Of a DNA stretch of 54,353 nt, positions 51,701 through 54,353 are shown piece by piece. The translations under genes and the position numbers were made by a program. The DNA is from a virus. The notes beneath the pieces were generated by a model. That model was given only the letters and a program-made list of their open reading frames with translations. It was not told the DNA's origin and did not search any database. The stretch covers positions 1-54,353 of IMG/VR virus record IMGVR_UViG_3300028706_000007. One strand, given 5' to 3'. Position 1 is the stretch's first letter; each line of letters opens with the position of its first letter.

Positions 51701-54353
51701 ACTGCATCATGTATCGTTAATATTAATGGTGTTATTCAGAAACCAATCACTGCATATGCGGTAGTTGGCACGACATTAACATTCACAGAAGCACCGTCTT
51801 CTGCTGATTCGATTGAAGTACGTGAGTTAACTACAACTGAAACTATTATTGGAATTTCAAATAGTGCTGGATCAGCAACAGTTGAAACTAATGACTCAGA
51901 TACTAATATAACTGTTACGGCAAGTACTGCTAATTTCACTGGAAACATTGTCGCTGCTGGTAATATTACAGCAAATGGTAATTTAGTATTCGGTGATGCA
52001 AATACAGATTCAGTAACATTTAATGCTGATATCGGTTCTAATGTGATTCCAGATGGCAATGCTACACGTAACTTAGGTTCGTCTGCTAGCCGTTGGAATG
52101 AAATTCATGCTGGTACTATTGATGTTAGTAATCTAAGTGCTGGTTCAGGATCATCTATTATAGTTGATACTGATCTTATACCAGATACTGATGATGTTAG
52201 ATCATTGGGTAGTGCAACTAAGATGTGGAAAGATGTGTATATTGGTCCAGGATCATTGTATGTAAATGGACAGAAAGTAATTGAAGATAATTCAGGTACT
52301 ATCGTATTCAGTGCGGATGAGAATCAGAACTTAGACCTCCAAACTTCTGGGTCGGGTGACATTGGTTTATCACCACCATCTGGTGGTACTATTGAGATAA
52401 ATGGCACAATGCAACTGATGGCAGGTAAGAATATGACATCAAGTGATGGCAATGCTATTCATAATGTGGCTGGCTTCCATATGGAAGGCGAAAAGATTAC
52501 TAATCTTGCTACACCAACAGTGTCTACCGATGCAACTAACAAGGCGTATGTTGATTCAGCAGACACTACCGGCAATGCTGGCACTGCAACTACATTAGCA
52601 ACAAGTCGCACAATTGCAATGACCGGTGATGGAACATGGAATTCAGGATCATTTAATGGTTCTGCAAATGTTACATCCGCAATGACATTAGCAGCTAGTG
52701 GTGTTACCGCTGCTTCTTATGGTAGTGCAACTGCAATTCCTGTAATTACATTTGATGCTAAGGGTCGTGCTACATCAGCTAGTACCATCGCAGTTAGTTC
52801 TGATATGGGAATGGCAGGTGATACTGGAACAGGCACAATTACGGTTGGAACTGATACATTTACTATTGCTGGTGGAACTGGATTGAGTTCTAGTGTTTCA
52901 GGTGATACATTAACGGTTGCAATGGATAATACAGCAGTTTCAGCCGGTAGTTATGGTTCAGCTTCATTGGTTCCAGTAATTACAGTTGATGCACAGGGTC
53001 GCATAACAAGTGCTAGCACTACATCTGTTGCAGGTGTGAGTAGCACAGGGTTTAATAGTTCAAGTGGTGTATACACCATTAGTACAGCAGATGGTGGTTC
53101 ACATACTACTGATTTAGGTGTTGGTAGTGCTGATAGCCCTACATTTACTAACTTAACATTGAGTGGAAACTTAACTGTTAATGGTACAACTACTACTATT
53201 GATAGCACTAACTTAGCTATTTCTGATGCTATTATTCAGTGTGCTTCTGGTAACACTGGTGCGTCTGCTACATACATTGGTATTCAAGCAGAACGTGGTG
53301 GCACAGATGCATATATGGTATGGGAAGAAAGTTCGGATCGTTGGAGAGCGGCAACGTCAGCCAATGGTACATCTTATTCTGATGCTAGTATGCAAGCTAG
53401 TTCATTGTTCCTAAGTGATGCAATTACTAATTCAGCACAAGCAGCTACAAAGGCTTATGTTGATAGTGCTACATCAGCAGGTGCAATAACATTAGGTACT
53501 GATACCACTGGAAGTTATGTTGAAAGTTTGGTTGCTGGTACTGGTATTGGAATCACTAATAATAGTGGTGAAGGTGCTACCCCAACTATTACAATTACGC
53601 AAGATTCAACATTAACATTTACCGGTGATGCTACTGGGTCGGGTACAATGACTAACTTAGGCAATGTAAGTGTTGCATTAACGGTTGCTGATGATTCGCA
53701 TAATCATGTCACTGGAAACATTGATGGGTTGGCTGAATATATTTCAGATACGGCTGGTGCTATGTGGTCTAGTAATAGTGAAAGTGGTGTATCAGTGACT
53801 TATCAAGATGCTGATAATACAATGGATATTAATGTAAATGATCCAACAATCACGGTAACAGGAGCAGTAACGGGTTCTGCTACAATGACTAATTTAGGAA
53901 ATGTTAGTATTGCTACTACAGCTACAGCAGATCCAACATTAACATTGAGTGGTGATGCAAGTGGTTCCGCAACTTTCACTAACTTAGGTAATGCTACATT
54001 AAGTGTTGTGGTCGCTGATGATTCGCATAATCATGTCACTGGAAACATTGATGGGTTGGCTGAATATATTTCAGATACGGCTGGTGCTATGTGGTCTAGT
54101 AATAGTGAAAGTGGTGTATCAGTGACTTATCAAGATGCTGATAATACAATGGATATTAATGTAAATGATCCAGTAATTGCGTTGAGTGGTGATGTAACTG
54201 GTTCTGCTACTATGTCTAACTTGGGCAATGTTACTATTAGTGCAGTTGTTGCAGATGATTCACACAATCATGTTATTAGTAATGTTGATGGACTACAAAC
54301 GGCTTTAGATGCTAAAACTACTCCGGGATATGTAGATACACAGATTACTAACT
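45800..54353 (+). CDS. Giant repetitive fibre/adhesin-like protein (C-terminus outside window)
   Basis: The frame from ATG 45800 (GGGAG upstream) stays open to the right edge: 2851 complete codons. It starts MAITRIKNNQITDGTITGTK and is rich in Thr, Gly, Ala, Val, Ser and Asp. Most of it is variants of short beta repeats (GGTLGVTGVTTL, DTNKFTVADATGNTAIAGTL). Five longer modules beginning NLTVNGT-type and reaching DPIM/DDNKDRGV/YKWHNGTDAKLGFFG lie near 45.93, 46.93, 48.16, 49.92 and 53.17 kb. Near 51.5 kb come the RPGTPSVGMFRFNTN and FTGDGSTTAFTLGS modules, and near 52.0 kb NLGSSASRWNEIH. A 159-bp perfect duplication lies near the right end. A long trimeric beta-fibre or adhesin is likely; no enzyme domain is seen. 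Confidence 0.85.
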   Translation, partial: MAITRIKNNQITDGTITGTKLVSSTITGGLLENDMTYGSNLTVTGNLTVSGTSTTIDTTAMTVEDPIMVLASNQSGAGATDIGFIGERGTNTNIAFVWDESADKFVAATTSDADSSTTVTVSAYADMQVKDLALEDLVASADGSFGGTLGVTGVTTLANLLNANGGIAVDTNNFTVDGSSGAVSTASTLNADGATTLGSTLGVTGASTVAAITASGLATLNGGIVVDTNKFTVADATGNTVIDGTLDVNGATTISSLDASGVGDFADTLTLSKATGTGLSVTADATVGGTLAVTGVTTLTSALIANGGTTTTTLNATDNATVTTITASGLASLDGGIDVDGVFTVANSTGNIDTSGTLTAANTTINGTLESTGNVIVGGNLTVNGTSTTVNSTVVSVDDPIMNLGGDTAPAADDNKDRGVQYQWHNGTDAKVGYFGYDDSSSEFVFIPDASNAAEVMSGAVGAAKFGSLKVSDLTTSRVLLAGTNGEVEDSTNLTFDGSILAVTGSATVSTTMDVTGAMGVDGDFDVNSSKFTVASASGNTAVAGTLTVTGNTTLSGSLTSGALSSTTIDASGLASLDGGIDVDGAFTVANSTGNVATSGTLTISGGTTLNGAVDINNTADINNTLTLSKATGTGLSVTADATVGGTLAVTGVTTLTGLLNADGGIAVDTSNFTVDGSSGAVVTASTLSVGGLASLNGGIEVDTNKFTVADSTGNTAIAGTLSVTGATTISSLDASGVGDFADTLTLSKATGTGLSVTADATVGGTLAVTGHTDVSSLTSTGNVIVGGNLTVSGTTTTVNSTVVEVADPIMTLGTNGSDDNLDRGLKLKWHNGTDAKEAFMGYDDSASEFVVIADATDTSSVMTGSLSGMAVGSLRVTDLTDNRVLIAGASGEVEDSGNLTFNGSTLAISGATTVSTTLTVSGDASLSQALSVAGNTTLNGNVTLGNAGVDTVTVTGASTFGQSATFNGGLTVANGQTISAGSNKVSNVTDPTSAQDAATKAYVDLLSSTGWTLSDGSSSQTISSGDTMVVSGTANEVTTAVSATDTLTIGLPDDVTIGDALTVTGASTVGGTLGVTGVTTISGLLNANAGIAVDSNKFTVADATGNTAIAGTLAVTGATTASTITASGLATFNGAIDANSTADISDTLTLSKASGNGLVVTAGATVGGNVEFSSNATVSGTLSAGNTTLASAKVSDLSSGRVVLAGTAGELEDSGNLTFNGSLLLVDGIVTSTGNMNVGADLDVTGNAVIDGTLSAGVSTLVSAIITGNASASTLDVTGATGIDGDFDVSTNKFTVDSATGNTAVYGTLSAGATTATTITASGLLAANGGIEVDGTAFTVADTSGNVHTDGTLEVDGHTDVSTLTASGDTIISGNLTVNGTTTTVNSTTVEVVDPIMTVGANGSDDNKDRGIVYKWHNGTDAKLGFFGYDDSASEMVFISDATNTAEVITGALGTMAMGGIRNTGDATIGGTLGVTGVSTLASASVTGNTTVGGTLGVTGATTMSTASTSGLATLNSASVTTTATIGGSLAANGGITVDTDKFIVADATGNTTIAGTLSVTDATVLSSTLSAGETTLSSATVSDLTSGRVILAGAGGAIEDSGNLTFNGSVLAVTGNETVSGTLAVTSTLTSGAATLSSAKISDLTNNRVVIAGAAGEIEDDGNFTFDGTTLTVGATTITQSSGNTSVGGTLGVSGATTLSSTLNAGASTLASATITGAATIGTTLAVSGAAGIDGDFDVNTSKFTVASASGNTAIAGTLAVTSATTLTGALNANGTNTLDNATVTNNATVGGTLGVTGITTISALLNANGGINADSGAFTVANTSGNIHTSGTLDVDGATTLDGNVTINEAGADVDVRIEGDTDANLLVTDGGTDTVLIGTATPVTGAKLVVGSTDSMLLPRGTSAQRPGTPSVGMFRFNTNTTNPEYWEGSKWTQMSTEFTAIATESFTGDGSTTAFTLGSSQTTASCIVNINGVIQKPITAYAVVGTTLTFTEAPSSADSIEVRELTTTETIIGISNSAGSATVETNDSDTNITVTASTANFTGNIVAAGNITANGNLVFGDANTDSVTFNADIGSNVIPDGNATRNLGSSASRWNEIHAGTIDVSNLSAGSGSSIIVDTDLIPDTDDVRSLGSATKMWKDVYIGPGSLYVNGQKVIEDNSGTIVFSADENQNLDLQTSGSGDIGLSPPSGGTIEINGTMQLMAGKNMTSSDGNAIHNVAGFHMEGEKITNLATPTVSTDATNKAYVDSADTTGNAGTATTLATSRTIAMTGDGTWNSGSFNGSANVTSAMTLAASGVTAASYGSATAIPVITFDAKGRATSASTIAVSSDMGMAGDTGTGTITVGTDTFTIAGGTGLSSSVSGDTLTVAMDNTAVSAGSYGSASLVPVITVDAQGRITSASTTSVAGVSSTGFNSSSGVYTISTADGGSHTTDLGVGSADSPTFTNLTLSGNLTVNGTTTTIDSTNLAISDAIIQCASGNTGASATYIGIQAERGGTDAYMVWEESSDRWRAATSANGTSYSDASMQASSLFLSDAITNSAQAATKAYVDSATSAGAITLGTDTTGSYVESLVAGTGIGITNNSGEGATPTITITQDSTLTFTGDATGSGTMTNLGNVSVALTVADDSHNHVTGNIDGLAEYISDTAGAMWSSNSESGVSVTYQDADNTMDINVNDPTITVTGAVTGSATMTNLGNVSIATTATADPTLTLSGDASGSATFTNLGNATLSVVVADDSHNHVTGNIDGLAEYISDTAGAMWSSNSESGVSVTYQDADNTMDINVNDPVIALSGDVTGSATMSNLGNVTISAVVADDSHNHVISNVDGLQTALDAKTTPGYVDTQITN
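46583..46684 (+). repeat. 102-bp repeat copy A inside giant fibre gene
   Basis: Identical over 102 bases to 48011-48112; a third, near-identical shorter copy (one mismatch seen) lies at 47672-47749. It encodes GDFADTLTLSKATGTGLSVT and the following residues. Confidence 0.8.
48011..48112 (+). repeat. 102-bp repeat copy B inside giant fibre gene
   Basis: Second copy of the 46583-46684 unit, in the same reading frame. Confidence 0.8.
53687..53845 (+). repeat. 159-bp perfect direct repeat, first copy
   Basis: Identical base for base to 54014-54172, which starts 327 bases (109 codons) later in the same frame. It encodes ADDSHNHVTGNIDGLAEYIS and the following residues. A diverged third copy begins near 54251. 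Confidence 0.92.
54014..54172 (+). repeat. 159-bp perfect direct repeat, second copy
   Basis: Second copy of 53687-53845; see the giant fibre gene. Confidence 0.92.

Noticed and set aside
1-54353. tRNA genes and CRISPR arrays
   Set aside because: I looked for T-loop-like GGTTCRA strings with matching arms and for spaced identical repeats and saw none; the only short tandem array (27515-27579) has no spacers.

Overview
This window looks like the virion-structure and late-transcription part of an AT-rich, T4-like contractile-tailed phage (a distant T4 relative of the kind common in seawater). The evidence is recognisable homologues of T4 gp6, gp25, gp5, gp53, a gp48/54-type tube-cap protein, gp55, gp47, gp46, gp26, a tape measure, gp20, a gp67/68-type core protein, gp21, gp22 and gp23. 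Octamers close to the T4 late promoter TATAAATA lie upstream of many of these genes. The host cannot be fixed from the sequence. A marine alphaproteobacterium or similar low-GC host is only a guess from base composition and the style of the fibre genes.

Layout. Bases 1-19911 (minus strand) hold one long baseplate operon, read from right to left: gp48-like, gp53, an 832-residue hub candidate, gp5, a leucine-rich-repeat protein, gp25, three accessory genes with a common N-terminal tag, an SGNH hydrolase, gp6, and a giant structural protein that runs off the left edge. A divergent promoter region at about 19.91-20.03 kb separates this from a plus-strand block: gp55 (late sigma factor, probably starting at a TTG), a Vsr-type homing endonuclease overlapping its 3' end, gp47, gp46, and a radical-SAM/short-chain-dehydrogenase fusion. 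About 780 bases without a convincing gene follow (27.53-28.31 kb), beginning with 13-bp tandem repeats and then holding what looks like a large, elaborately folded non-coding RNA. Gp26 and a short out-of-frame partner lie on the minus strand, joined by a good -1 frameshift site. The tape measure is divergent from them.

The right part (29.4-54.4 kb, plus strand) is the head and fibre region: tape measure, portal (interrupted by two related inteins), small proteins, prohead core, protease, scaffold and major capsid protein with a strong terminator. A second Vsr-type homing endonuclease follows, then two proteins sharing a small domain, and four short structural proteins that share modules with a giant repetitive fibre-like protein. 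That last gene runs off the right edge after 2851 codons.

How it fits together: a sigma-70-type promoter appears to drive gp55. Gp55 with the host polymerase would then read the TAAATA-type late promoters in front of baseplate, head and fibre genes, and gp46/47 would supply recombination-dependent replication. The most unusual items are the large structured RNA candidate, the twin inteins in the portal gene, the gp26 frameshift arrangement, the radical-SAM/SDR fusion, and an accessory island inside the baseplate operon.
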